A stretch of DNA of 64,000 bases from Acanthosepion esculentum (lineage: Eukaryota > Mollusca > Cephalopoda > Sepiida > Sepiidae), in assembly GCA_964036315.1 (NCBI GenBank), contig OZ038517.1, positions 54,836,788 through 54,900,787 of the forward strand, read 5' to 3'. Shown piece after piece: positions 37,546 through 47,439 of the stretch. Every line of letters starts with the position of its first letter. Position 1 is the stretch's first letter. A program made the translations under genes and the position numbers. The notes beneath the pieces are model-generated. The model searched no databases. It was not told the origin of the DNA and worked only from the letters and a program-made list of their open reading frames with translations.

Positions 37546-38130
37546 TTTCCTCTCAAGACGCCTACCAGATATTTACATTTTTGTTATTGTTTTATATATT
37601 TATGCCAAATTTTTAATTTGTCTGTTGGGCTGTCCGTTTTGCTAACAACCGTGCATTTTGTCTTCTAACAATTGATGTTTAGAGCTGCTTCTAATCTTTA
37701 TGTGAATGACTTCAAAACACTTGCTCTTCCCCAATTTATAGACAGGCACACACAAATGCATCCTGGGATTTCTTCCTACGCCAATAAAATCGACAGATTT
37801 TCGGTTTCATATGATTCAGTTCTGTTCTGTCTTGTCTTGAAGTCAGAATGTTACGTTCACTTAAAAGAACTTTCATTTGTGTATCAACCCCAATTCTTAG
37901 TTTGCGAACTTTTTGCCAAATTACTGTTGCTTTGCCTTATTACTGTTAATTAGTCTTGCATATATTGTTTTCTTGTGTTATATTGCCCTGTTCTTTTACT
38001 TGTTATTGCTTATTGCAAACTTTGTCAATTTGTGAGGCAGTTCTGTCACTTATTTTGCTTTTAACCATAGCTACTCATTCCACTATAAATCTTTCTTTTT
38101 GCTTTCATTTAATATCTCCCGTAGAAACTT
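37546..38130. other. AT-rich, no gene recognised
   Basis: Short frames at 37400-37645, 37672-37953 and 37956-38321 are hydrophobic-biased, as T-rich DNA gives by chance. None matches a known family. Confidence 0.4.
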
Positions 38131-38138
38131 CTTCAAAG

Positions 38139-38196
38139 ATGGCGGAATGTGGTGGAATAAAATGGCATGTACCTATGTTGTTGAATAAATTTCAGT
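38139..38196 (+). CDS. Candidate short first coding exon (ATGGCGG context)
   Basis: AAGATGGCGGAATG is a YY1-like/initiator context often seen at housekeeping starts. The frame gives MAECGGIKWHVPMLLNKFQ before a possible donor (CAGTGTAAAT at 38193-38202), after which the sequence becomes AT-rich and intron-like. I do not recognise the peptide. There is no second exon I can attach, so this may be chance. Confidence 0.15.
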
Positions 38197-38321
38197 GTAA
38201 ATATTTAAATATTTTTTTCGCAATTTACTTAAAAAACGCACAATATTTATTTAAATTGAAGATTCCGTTTTATATTAAAAAAAAAAAAGGAAAAGCTAAT
38301 AAAACTATAAAATTTATGTAG

Positions 38322-39838
38322 CTTGAACGTGTATCGTCTACCTTTCAGCAAGAAAGCGGACGCTGCGTTGGGCTCTTGCTTAATTTATGATTTTCGAAAA
38401 TATTTTTGGTACATTTTGATTTGTGGAAAAACAGCTGCGTTTGTTTGTTTTTTTTTGTTTGTTTTTTTCATCCAAAACCAATAAAAATGATTTCCCTCCA
38501 AATTCCAGCAAGTAAATTTGGAGTCTACCTGTAGGTTATTTAAATGGCGCCTTGGCGTTAATTTTGGGAGTCGAAGAACAGCTGCTGCAGTAGTCAGGTC
38601 ACCGCGGTCAGGAAAGAAATACAACACACAAGACATTTGACAACCACCAGACGAAGAACGTCATCAAAGTCGCTCCCACATCAAGGAAAACGCTTCGGCT
38701 GGTAGGCTTGATCTAATCTTCGCTGTTACCACAAACTTTGCTTCGGAAATTGTACCAAATTATTCTTTGAAAACTATTCAGAGAAATATTTTCTCCTTTT
38801 CTTCCTTTATGTCGTTCTCTTTTCTAAGGACCTTATGCGGCATTATAATATTTATTGTAAAAAGGCATATTTCATTGTCAGTGATCATTTACAATTTTAC
38901 ATACATGTTATTGGCCATCATTTGGCACGCAAAGCACTTAATTTGCGTAATTCATTCATTTTTTGTGTTAACAATAAATTTATCGTCTGCGTATAAACTC
39001 GGTTCGTATCGTCTGTCTTTGTTGTGTGCCCATATAAATTAAATGTTACCTCAAATATTTGTTTGAACTATTTTTTCATAGGATTTTTATCAAATAAAAA
39101 ATCCTATAAAACTCATATTTATATGAATAACAATCAAGATTGCAATTGTTTACCGTTTTTATTTATCTATTTTTTGCGCTGAAAACGATCACGATAAAAA
39201 ATCCATATTAAGAATTTTTAGTTGCACAAAAAAAGGAAGCAAAATAGATAAAAATAAAATCTCATTTCCTTTATCATTCCCAAATTTGACAAAAATCGAA
39301 AGATTATCTTCTGTAAATGACGTCATCACATGACGAGCTTTGCTTCAACATGGCGGATTGTACTTGAGCAAACCGAACAATGAAAAAATTGGTTTTCACA
39401 ACAGAAGATCTGGCAACAGCCGTTGGGCAAGTCACGTGATGGGAAACCTGGTGTCGCGTGGGTGATAACATTTTTTTTCACTGATTCCTCTATGATATTT
39501 CCAAATAGGGAAAGTTCGAGAAGGCATCTTTGCCGTTTAGGTAATGGCGTTTATTTGATATTTCAATTTAGCTGAACTTTCAAAATGATTAACTTTAATT
39601 CAATATTTATTGATAAATTGGAGACTTTAATATCAAGCGGGTACACAAATTTAACCATCTGTGCAGTGTAGGAACAGGCAACGGAAAATATAATACAGAA
39701 ATTCGGAGGGTATACACAAAGATGTCTTCCTGAAACTAAGTATTAAGAGAGAGGAAAATATTCTTAGAAACACAGAAAATTGAGATGAAATGCTACGTAA
39801 TATACAAGAATACCACAGACAGAACATGTGAGGAACAA
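38322..39838. other. Unassigned AT-rich region with CRE/ATGGCGG site
   Basis: No gene is seen. A TGACGTCATCACATGAC (CRE-like, about 39317), an AACATGGCGGATTG (about 39349) and a TCACGTGAT E-box (about 39432) are clustered. The frame from that ATG stops after five codons. The function is unknown. Confidence 0.3.
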
Positions 39839-39839
39839 T

Positions 39840-40330
39840 TTGTTTGTTTGTTTGGGGTTTTATGGCATATCAACCACTATGGCTTATTTAATGCCAGATC
39901 CAGTATTTATTAAATATATCAAAAACGTATAGCTGGCAACATCATTGTTTCAAAAAAACGTATAGCTGGCAACATCATTGTTTCAAAAACGTATAGTTGG
40001 CAACATCATTGTTTCAAAAAAGTGTAGTTGGCAACATCATTGTTTCAAAAACGTATAGCTGGCAACACCATTGTTTCAAAAACGTATAACTGGCAACATC
40101 ATTGTTTCAAAAAAGTGTAGTTGGCAACATCATTGTTTCAATGTGCTGGAAAAGACCTGGAAGTTCACTATTTTCCCATAGCTGGGACCCCAACAGGTGC
40201 TACCACCCCGGGTCAGGGTGGACCTGGGAACGCCAGCAATTAAGAGGTGGTTCCACGCTTCCTCAAAGCCTCCTGATCAGAGGCCTTGCTGTTGGATGCA
40301 GTTTAACGTCGTACCCAGGACGTGTGAGGA
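39840..40330 (+). repeat. Composite repeat X, copy 1, with 31-bp minisatellite
   Basis: Three parts in order: a head (GGGGTTTTATGGCATATCAA, 39853), a minisatellite of seven 31-33-bp units (39921-40140, each with GGCAACATCATTGTTTC and a CGTATAGCT or GTGTAGTT start), and a tail (GAAGTTCACTATTT, GCTGGGACCC, CAGGTGCTACCAC, GGGTGGACCTGGGA). Head and tail recur in other copies at 40385, 43225, 46005, 46855 and 47025, where the minisatellite part is different. There is no coding content. Confidence 0.85.
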
Positions 40331-40384
40331 ACAAGGAAGTTTTAAGAAAACATGATCTGTAAGGAAACGTATAATCTCAATCAA

Positions 40385-40717
40385 TGGTGAGTTGGCTGAT
40401 TCTGTTTAGCGGCATATCAACACCTCGAATGCTGAAATCTAAATATTTTGAACACAATTATATGGCTTCAACTAAATATATTTCACATGCAATTGCATGC
40501 CTTGAAATACAAAAAAAATGTATACTTTCATAGGGCTTTGTTTTTTATTGAGTGTTCACTATTTGCCCAGAGCTGGGACCCTCACAAGTGCTACCACTCC
40601 GGGTCTGGGTGGACCTGGGAGCAACAACAAGTAAGAAGTGGTTTCAGGCTCCTCAAAAGCTCAAACCTCGCATCAAAGACTTTGCTGTCGGATGTAGTTT
40701 ATCGTCATACCCATGAC
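40385..40717 (+). repeat. Composite repeat X, copy 2
   Basis: Head AGCGGCATATCAACACC, then GAAATCTAAATATTTTGAACA, and tail GTTCACTATTTGCCCAGAGC, GGGACCCTCACAAGTGCTAC, TTTGCTGTCGGATG. It lacks the 31-bp minisatellite of copy 1. It follows copy 1 directly in the same orientation. Confidence 0.8.
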
Positions 40718-40810
40718 TAAATTTGAATCATTAAAAGGAAGTTGGGAATTTAAAACTCATAGGGGATATGTACACAGTGAGTATTCAATTCTCCAAGCCT
40801 TTTTCTTTTA

Positions 40811-40833
40811 ATCTATCTATCTCAGTCTGTTCA

Positions 40834-40894
<61 letters not shown>

Positions 40895-40931
40895 CAGTCT
40901 GTTCATATCTATCTATCTATCAGTCTGTTCA

Positions 40932-40980
<49 letters not shown>

Positions 40981-40991
40981 CAGTCCGTTCA

Positions 40992-41040
<49 letters not shown>

Positions 41041-41051
41041 CAGTCTGTTCA

Positions 41052-41107
<56 letters not shown>

Positions 41108-41117
41108 AGTCTGTTCA

Positions 41118-41169
<52 letters not shown>

Positions 41170-41213
41170 AGTCTGTTCATATCTATCTATCTATCTATCT
41201 ATCAGTCTGTTCA

Positions 41214-41270
<57 letters not shown>

Positions 41271-41272
41271 CT
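40811..41272. repeat. ATCT microsatellite with eight CAGTCTGTTCAT interruptions
   Basis: About 460 bp of ATCT repeats, broken at intervals by the 12-mer CAGTCTGTTCAT (one copy CAGTCCGTTCAT). The 173-codon frame across it is a by-product of the repeat. The same interrupting word occurs at 60023-60515 and, reverse-complemented, at 48350-48630. Confidence 0.97.
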
Positions 41273-41989
41273 TTCGAGTAGGTTCTTGAAGAGTCCAAAA
41301 CATCAGGAATGGAAACGAACAAATTGATACCGCGAAATAATCAATTTCCCTCTGAGCAATAACTGTCTGCAAATTACGCCGGAAGGAAAGAAGAAACGGT
41401 TCGTTGTCGTAGAAAAATAGGAAGACACAAGAAAATGGTTTTTCCACGAATAGAGTCGGAGATTAAATGGCCACATTACGGAACCGATTAACCAAATTCA
41501 TTCTGTCTTGTAAAATCAACGTCGGATTTATTCGTCCGACTCTCTGACTCATTAAATGCCTTTCTCGAATGAGAGAAACACGCGGTTTCAAAAAGAGTAC
41601 ACAAAAAAAACATTTATGAAATATTAAATCGTAATAATGAAGGGAATTGACTCGATGCAGAAATATTTGGATAAACTGTTGTCGCTAATGTAAAGAGAAA
41701 AAAAAAGAGGCAGACTCTTCAGAAAATCAACAAAATGCTTTCGCACCCATAATCTCTAGACATGAATGTAGAGCTACATTGGATAGACCCAGCGGCTTGG
41801 ATGAAGGTTGGTTCCTTTATAGAAACAGTCAACCTCCGTAACATAGAAGACAATAGGAAAGGATATTGAGTAATGTTTTGGATTAGTATTATCAGTCAAT
41901 TACGTGCCATAAGTGATACACGCTTAGGCGATGATGTATCTTTCGATAGATGACGGACGAGGCAGATTTTTCCCCGCAGTATGTTGCCA
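41273..41989. other. No gene recognised
   Basis: Mixed-composition sequence with no recognisable gene, RNA or repeat. Confidence 0.4.
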
Positions 41990-42190
41990 TTTCTTTCTGC
42001 GGTAGACCAGTTGCCATCCAAGGCTATAGAACCCGGTATGTCCCGCTATGTGCCCATAGCTGGGGGGAGAATAGGATTCATACCTTTACCCAAAGGTATT
42101 AGCATGTAAGTAAATGGATTTGACTGGAATTCGAACTCGGCTCTCTTTATTTCAAGCCGTTCTGTACGCGGCTATCCTCAATCCCTAAGT
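41990..42190 (-). mobile_element. SINE-O fragment
   Basis: On the minus strand a B-box-like GAGTTCGAATTCC is followed by AAGGTATGAATCC, CCAGCTATGGG and GGGTTCTATAGCC, then TGGCAACTGGTCTA. These are the landmarks of the tRNA-headed SINE family recurring at 51528, 58230-59284, 62125 and 63270-63905. The A-box part is degraded. Confidence 0.75.
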
Positions 42191-42945
42191 GTCTGTCTCG
42201 GAGCAAGTTATAAATTTATTTACAATGTCAGTCCTCCTCTGGTAGACGCCTTGTTAATGAGAATGGGTTTGTGTTAGCGATTGGTGGGGGCGTAAGGTAT
42301 CTTATACCGGGGGGAAGTGGTCTGGGGTTGGAGTTTTTTTTTATGGCCAGGACCTTTCGTTGTTTGTATTTTAATATCAGTTCCTACCATGTGGCGTTTC
42401 TTATAGGAGCCCCAAGTGTGTTTTCTTCTGGGATTCACAGTAAATAGTTTTTGTACTAAAGGTATCCAATATTATTAATAAGTGATGGGGGATTTAAACT
42501 TAGACCCGTTAAGATTAATTATAGATTTATAGATTGTGGGTAACACCAGAGCATCCAATGGAATAAAGCATACTGTCCAAAACACTTATATGGGTGCATA
42601 CATTTATGTACCTTTGCATGTCCATACATAAAAGCCACTATACGTACACATACACCCCCACATATATGCACGTGTATTCTTCTGTAATTTGGAATTTATT
42701 TCTATGTCTTCATTTTATGATTAATTCTCTCCATTGATTTAATAGTTTGCCTTGATCTTTATATTTTATTATCCTGACTTTTTCTTCTAAACATTGCTTG
42801 CACCTATCCCCCAAACTATTGGGGATGTTCGCGAAACCTAGAATTACTTAATTTGGTGCATATTGTCAGTGCAGGAGTATAAATTATTAATTCCCATAAC
42901 AATTACATTTTAAGTAAAATCCATGAGAAAAACACTTAATCTAAC
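42191..42945. other. No gene recognised
   Basis: It contains a GGGG-rich patch at 42290-42330 and T-run at 42339. No coding or RNA feature is identified. Confidence 0.4.
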
Positions 42946-43220
42946 ATGGAACCCCCCTGTAATTGCCCAGTGGAGGGCAAGCGCAGATCCACTAGGGTAG
43001 TATACCAGTCAACCATTACCCCTAAAGAAAACACGACAAACCATAATATTTACATCAGCATTTCTACAGGAGTATTTAAAGAGAGGCTCAATACACATAG
43101 ACATTCATTCCCCAATCCAGAATTAAAACACCAAACAGCCCTTTCGAAAAAGAATATTGGGAATTGAAGGAAAAGAGTTTGAATGCTCAAATAAATTGGA
43201 AAATTCTAGGTTTCGCGAAT
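42946..43220 (+). pseudogene. Penelope-like element, GIY-YIG region fragment
   Basis: It translates as EPPCNCPVEGKRRSTRVVYQ, then STITPKEN, IYISISTGVFKERLNTHRHS and FPNPELKHQTALSK. This is the CNC/CP...VVYQA...YIG-S-GVFKER...H..SF pattern at the start of the GIY-YIG endonuclease of Penelope-like elements. The frame shifts at about 43165 and then the repeat X copy begins. The RT part is absent. Confidence 0.72.
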
Positions 43221-43224
43221 ACCT

Positions 43225-43385
43225 CCAAGGAGCGTGGAGCAGCTTTTAATTGCTGTTGTTAATTGCTGTCTTAATTGCTCTGACCTGGAGTGGTAGCACC
43301 TGTTAAGGGTCCCAGCTATGAGCAAATAGTAAACCTCCAAACAAAAAACAACAGTGCATTTTTACAATAAATTTAACAATCATAT
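43225..43385 (-). repeat. Composite repeat X, copy 3 (minus)
   Basis: On the minus strand TTTACTATTTGCTCATAGC, GGGACCCTTAACAGGTGCTA, CCACTCCAGGTCAG and CAATTAA follow the tail order of X copies 1 and 2. It abuts the Penelope fragment. Confidence 0.75.
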
Positions 43386-43929
43386 ATTTTCATAGTGAAA
43401 TGACAATCAATGAAATTTTAAATTTCCGAGGAGGTCAATTTACTAGGTCGGCTAGCTAATTCCCATTGCAGACGTCTGCTCAGATACATTTATATTTGTT
43501 CAACTTCCACAGAGCCCAACTATGGTTTATACAACAACTAGGCTGTGAACCTTAGTTATAGTTCCTGGGGGAGTGCGCGTTATCTAGCGTAATCAACAGT
43601 CTGAACAAGACTAGCACGCTCGGTCATGATGACTTGTGACTTCGTGCTAGCACAACCATCTACGGCTCACAACGGTTCCGTCTATCTAATTTCACTTACA
43701 AGACTTGGGTCAACCCGCGGTATGGTTTTTCAGGTATTTTCAAAAGATGCTGTACGCTTAGATCGCCTCCTCCAGACCGATATCATCAAACATGAAACTT
43801 GTGATTTGTTTATAATTCCCGCAAACGTAGGCGAAGTGGATTCTTGTATATATAAAATCTGAAAGAAAAGATGTGCAAAAAAACAATATTTCATTTTTAT
43901 TAAATAAATATTTGTTATCTTAACCCTAA
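43386..43929. other. No gene recognised
   Basis: A 78-codon frame at 43626-43862 lies in a moderately GC-balanced segment but resembles no family known to me. I leave it as a chance frame. Confidence 0.35.
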
Positions 43930-44015
43930 AATTGTTTTTAAAATATATTTTTGTCTTTAAATAACCTGCAAAATATCAATAAGCCGTAGAAAATCAATCA
44001 ATTAATCGATAGCTG
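43930..44015 (+). mobile_element. 3' tail fragment of the 5S-tRNA SINE
   Basis: TCTTTAAATAACCTGCAAAA, ATAAGCCGTAGAAAATC and AATCAATTAATC match the tail of the two fuller copies that follow (44337-44400 and 45645-45705). Only the tail is present. Confidence 0.7.
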
Positions 44016-44055
44016 CTTACCTGATCATATCTCCAATTTTACTATTTAGCCCCCC

Positions 44056-44436
44056 CCCCCTCCCTTTCTGTACGATCAACGAAATTAAGCAACGTCGATC
44101 CTGGTGAGTACTTAGATGAGTGACCAATTTTGAATACCAGGTGTTGTAAGTTCGAATGTGTGAGTGGTTTATTAGATAACGTTTCGGAAGTCGGAGAGTT
44201 CCAATTCCGGTTAGGTTCGTTGTATTCATTTACGCGCAAATACCATTGGGGAAGGCATGAATCCACCGCTTCTCGTCCACCCCAGTTATGACTCAATTGT
44301 TGTAGCATTATTATCTCCAAAACATTCTTGCAATCTAAAAATATTTTCTGGCTTTAAATAACCTGCAAAAGGTTGATAAGACATAAAGGAAACAAATTAA
44401 TCAATGACCTCAATGACCTCAATGACCTCAATGACC
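44056..44436 (+). mobile_element. 5S rRNA-tRNA chimeric SINE, copy 1
   Basis: 44065-44150 is collinear with the last three quarters of 5S rRNA: ACGATCAACGAAATTAAGCA, then ACGTCGATCCTGGTGAGTAC, TTAGATGAGTGACC, GAATACCAGGTGTTGTA. These cover the internal promoter boxes A, IE and C. 44151-44215 is a tRNA-like head with B-box-like GAGTTCCAATTCC. The body (GGCATGAATCCACC, then CCCCAGTTATGA) and a tail (TTCTGGCTTTAAATAACC, TTGATAAG) follow, ending in four copies of TCAATGACC at 44401-44436. It is too diverged from 5S to be an rRNA gene. Confidence 0.85.
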
Positions 44437-44975
44437 TTCTATCTTTTTTCATCCACTCGTCATCGCCCTATTCCAGGTTTAACTAACTTAGACGACTTTT
44501 CCTTTCCGGTCTACAAAATCCTAAAAGTACCCAACCAATTATGGAAGAAATGCAAACTATTGCCATATAAAGAATTCTCAAAGAACTGAATATGCCGTCA
44601 GAGATAGCCGGAACTTGACAGTGAACCATACGTGGCACTTCTTGCTTCACTGTCCGCCAGAATTGTAGGCTTGCTAACAGCGGCGGCGACTGTTTTCAGT
44701 GCACAGCTAAGAGCGATGGGAGGTGGCAGCGGAACCCAGAAGATAATGGCGGATGGACTTGAGAAATGGAAACAAATATGAAGATTGGAATTATTCACCA
44801 AATCAATAACAGCAAAAACAGATGGCAAGTTCTCTTGGCACGTCTTCTTTTCGCTTGTTCTTTGCCAGACACGTGCTTCTGGTCGATCGAGACAAAAACT
44901 CGATTTCTCTCTTATTTCTGGCTAACAGCTTCGAGAACCTAAGAGTCAAGAAGTCTCCCAGACAAACGACGGAAC
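44437..44975. other. Unassigned, with ATGGCGG sites
   Basis: No gene is assigned. An ATAATGGCGGATGG at about 44746 and an ACACGTG E-box at about 44869 precede the small candidate frame at 44976. Confidence 0.35.
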
Positions 44976-45077
44976 ATGGCGGCAATGACTCTCCACGACT
45001 TCATTTCCTTTGTAACTCTTATAATTGTTTGTCATTTTTGGTCTACCAACCATTTACAGGACCTCGTTCGTTACTAA
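44976..45077 (+). CDS. Candidate 33-codon ORF, possible membrane micropeptide
   Basis: The start is in AACATGGCGGC, a perfect YY1-type core and good initiation context. The peptide begins MAAMTLHDFISFVTLIIVCH, continues FWSTNHLQDLVRY and stops with TAA at 45075. One hydrophobic segment (about residues 9-21) could span a membrane. I recognise no family. It could also be the first exon of a spliced gene, or chance. There is no supporting neighbour. Confidence 0.15.
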   Translation: MAAMTLHDFISFVTLIIVCHFWSTNHLQDLVRY

Positions 45078-45129
45078 GGTTACTCAATATTTCTCTCTTG
45101 CTTTCAGTTTGACTGTGAGTGCAAACTTT

Positions 45130-46003
45130 TCCAAGCACCCTCTCCTCGTGTGTCCTAGAAATTTCTCATTGTGATTCTAAGTTTCCTTTTTGTTTGTATT
45201 TTCCTTAAAACTTCATCGTTGCGTACATATTGTGTCCATGGCATTCTCATCATCCTACTGTAGAACCAAATCTCCTTTGCCACGCGTTATGAAATTGACC
45301 AAAATCACCGCCATATAAGAGTATCGATATTACATAGCAGTTAATCATTATTTTTCACCGTTTCCCGTACGGACATCAAAGTTAAGCAACGTGATCCTGG
45401 TTAGTAACTAAATGGGTGATCTCTTGGGAATACCAGGTGTTGTGATCTTGGATGTGCGGGTGGTGTAATGGATAACGGCATTTGATATTCGGAGAGCCGA
45501 GTTCCAATTCTAGTTCGGTTCGTTATATTCTCTTGAGAAAGGCATGGATCCACCTCTTCTACCCCCAGCTATGGGTTAAGTATGACTTCTACCACTAAAT
45601 CATTATTATCTCCAAAAACAAATTCTTGCAATGAAAAATATTTCCTGGCTTTAAATAACCCGCAAAGGGTTGATAAGCCGTAAAAAAATGAATCAATCAA
45701 TTATTGCTCTATTTTTTGTTTTTTTGTTTCTAACGAAAGTTTCATGTTTCATAATAATTTGCTTAGATTTTTGAAAGCGGCATCTTTTAATATTTCAATG
45801 CAACTTCGGATTTCGGAGTCACATTTCGCAGATATATGAACTTCTGTAATTGCTTGATTTGTAGCTGACATCTGGCGCTCTTGTTCTTGCTTATGATCAT
45901 AATTTCGGTTATCTTAGTATTAGTAGTTAGTCCGTTTTTCTTGCTTTCTTTTGTAAGATTTCATGCAATTTTAATTCACAGTTTGTCTTCAACATGCTGT
46001 CGT
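45130..46003 (-). pseudogene. LINE-B fragment interrupted by a SINE
   Basis: On the minus strand 46003-45706 carries ITEVHISAKCDSEI-like and SCIEILKDAAFKNLSK-like residues (RT thumb region). After the SINE at 45346-45705 the protein similarity resumes with CYVISILLYGG (about 45330) and IWFYSRMMRMPWTQYVRND, then EVLRKIQTKRKL (45265-45160). The two halves are consecutive parts of one RTE-like protein, so the SINE inserted into an existing LINE copy. Stops and frameshifts are present. Confidence 0.72.
45346..45705 (+). mobile_element. 5S rRNA-tRNA chimeric SINE, copy 2
   Basis: The most complete copy. 5S part 45358-45445: CCGTACGGACATCAAAGTTA, then AGCAACGTGATCCTGG, TTAGTAACTAAATGGGTGA, CTTGGGAATACCAGGTGTTG. 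tRNA part about 45446-45520: GGTGTAATGGATAACGGC (A box), TTTGATATTCGGAG (anticodon arm as in tRNA-Arg with TCG) and GAGTTCCAATTC (B box). Body: GGCATGGATCCACC, CCCCAGCTATGGGTTAA. Tail: TCCTGGCTTTAAATAACCC, GCAAAGGGTTGATAAGCC, then an AATC repeat. It is probably transcribed by RNA polymerase III if intact, and mobilised by a LINE sharing its tail (inference). Confidence 0.87.
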
Positions 46004-46004
46004 C

Positions 46005-46200
46005 TGGTTTGGTTGGTTGATTATATTTAGCGCCATATCACCACCTCTATTGATTATTTAATGCCGAAATCTAAATATTTTGAACGCAATTTTTTGCCTT
46101 CAACTACAGATAAAATGTATTGTTGGTCATTTTGCTATAAGATATATGGTTGGTAATTTTATAAAATTGTATTGCTGGCCATTTTGTTTTATAATTCAAA
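46005..46200 (+). repeat. Composite repeat X, copy 4 (head and tandem part)
   Basis: Head TTAGCGCCATATCACCACC, GAAATCTAAATATTTTGAAC, then about three 27-bp units of the type ATTGTTGGTCATTTTGCTAT and TATTGCTGGCCATTTTG. These replace the 31-bp units of copy 1. Confidence 0.75.
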
Positions 46201-46854
46201 AATACGCTTTTAAGTAGGCGCCCGAGGGGGTCGTCAGTGATGTTTTGACTTGGTTCATCAGGGAGTTTCGGGTCTTTCAACATCATACTCCCCATCACCA
46301 AATCGACCCAATCAGGGGAGATCTAACCCTGATTCCCCCTCACTTTTAAAACGCTAACAGTTACTCTGGCCTTTTTAAAGAATTCTACGAAGAAAGACCA
46401 CGTATTCCGCACATCCGATTGGCTGTTTGTACAACCAATCAGCTGCGCGAACTATTTTTAAATGGCCCGCAGTGGGGAGTAGTTTTTTTTTTTTTTTTTT
46501 TTTTTTCTTTGGTAGATAGCAGCTTCAATGGATAACCGAGGAGGTAATCTTAATATTCCTAAGTTTAATCCCTTCCCTAAGTGTTGCATCGTTTAAATAT
46601 TGCCGGTTGTATTTTTTTTTGGGGGGGGGGGAATTAAACTCAACCCTACTATTACATTTATCGTTTAGCCCGATTCTTAAAATTTGTTACAGGTTAACTT
46701 TAACTGGATTGGTTTTATTCGCTATATTTAAATAATTGTCCATGAACATAGTCTATTTCTTTACACACAATAATAAAATTAGAAAGAAAATCGATAAAGT
46801 AAAGTAAGCAACATAATATTCCTTACCATTAAACTATTTACAAATTTAAGGTCG
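46201..46854. other. Unassigned; paired CCAAT boxes, T24 and G10 runs
   Basis: GATTGGCTGTTTGTACAACC followed by AATC at about 46417 is an inverted pair of CCAAT boxes, followed by CTATTTTTAAATGG (about 46451) and a T24 run (46483-46506). A G10 run lies at about 46621. This could be a small promoter or a retroposed tail on the minus strand. No gene is seen. Confidence 0.3.
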
Positions 46855-47015
46855 TATGGTTGGTAATTTTATAAAATTGTATTGCTGGCCATTTTGTTTT
46901 AAAATTATATTGCTGGTCATTTTACTATAAAATGTATTTTTATACTTTCATAGCTTCTTGCTTTTGTTAAGGGGATTCACTATTTGCTAGGACCCTAACA
47001 GGTGCTACTACCCGG
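46855..47015 (+). repeat. Composite repeat X, copy 5 (tandem part and tail)
   Basis: GGTTGGTAATTTTATAAAAT, TGCTGGCCATTTTGTTTTA, then CTTTCATAGC, ATTCACTATTTGCTAGGACC and AACAGGTGCTACTACC. It shares its first about 50 bp with copy 4 almost exactly. Confidence 0.75.
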
Positions 47016-47024
47016 AATAGAAAT

Positions 47025-47135
47025 GGTGGATTTTGTTTATATCAACCTCTATAGGTTGAAATCTAAATATATTGAACGTAATTGTATGCCTTCAACTGCA
47101 GATAAGATATATTGTTGGTCATTTTGCTTTTTACA
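47025..47135 (+). repeat. Composite repeat X, copy 6 (head)
   Basis: TTTGTTTATATCAACCTC, GAAATCTAAATATATTGAAC, GTATGCCTTCAACTGCAGAT and TATTGTTGGTCATTTTGC match the head and first tandem unit of copy 4. Confidence 0.7.
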
Positions 47136-47439
47136 TACATCAATGACTCCAGAGTGAAACAATTAAAAAAATCATATCATTTATATTATAGATAATATTT
47201 TACAACCTAATCTCCTTCCTACTTTAACCTTAACAGTACGATTGTTGGTCTTATACATAATAAAGTGATGCCAGTGGGAATTTCGCAATTAAGCATGTCA
47301 GATGAAATAGTGTTGCTATATTTGGGCGTCTCCTAGTCCTTGTTAGAGAAGAATGATTTTCCACCCTCCAAACCCCCCCTCTCTCTCTCTATCTCTCTCA
47401 CACACACACGCAGGGGAGATGTAGCGAGTCTCTCACTAC
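47136..47439. other. No gene; CT/CA microsatellite 47379-47409
   Basis: AT-rich sequence ending in a short CT then CA microsatellite. Nothing else is recognised. Confidence 0.45.

Noticed and set aside
40768..41289. 173-codon Ser/Tyr/Leu/Ile-rich open frame
   Set aside because: It is a translation of ATCT repeats (repeating SIYL), with no unique sequence beyond short edges.
43626..43862. 78-codon frame with normal composition
   Set aside because: No recognisable domain, no initiation or splice context, and flanked by repeats. Kept only as a note in the spacer entry.
44065..45445. Functional 5S rRNA genes
   Set aside because: The 5' quarter is missing, substitutions are numerous and both copies continue into the same tRNA-like SINE sequence.
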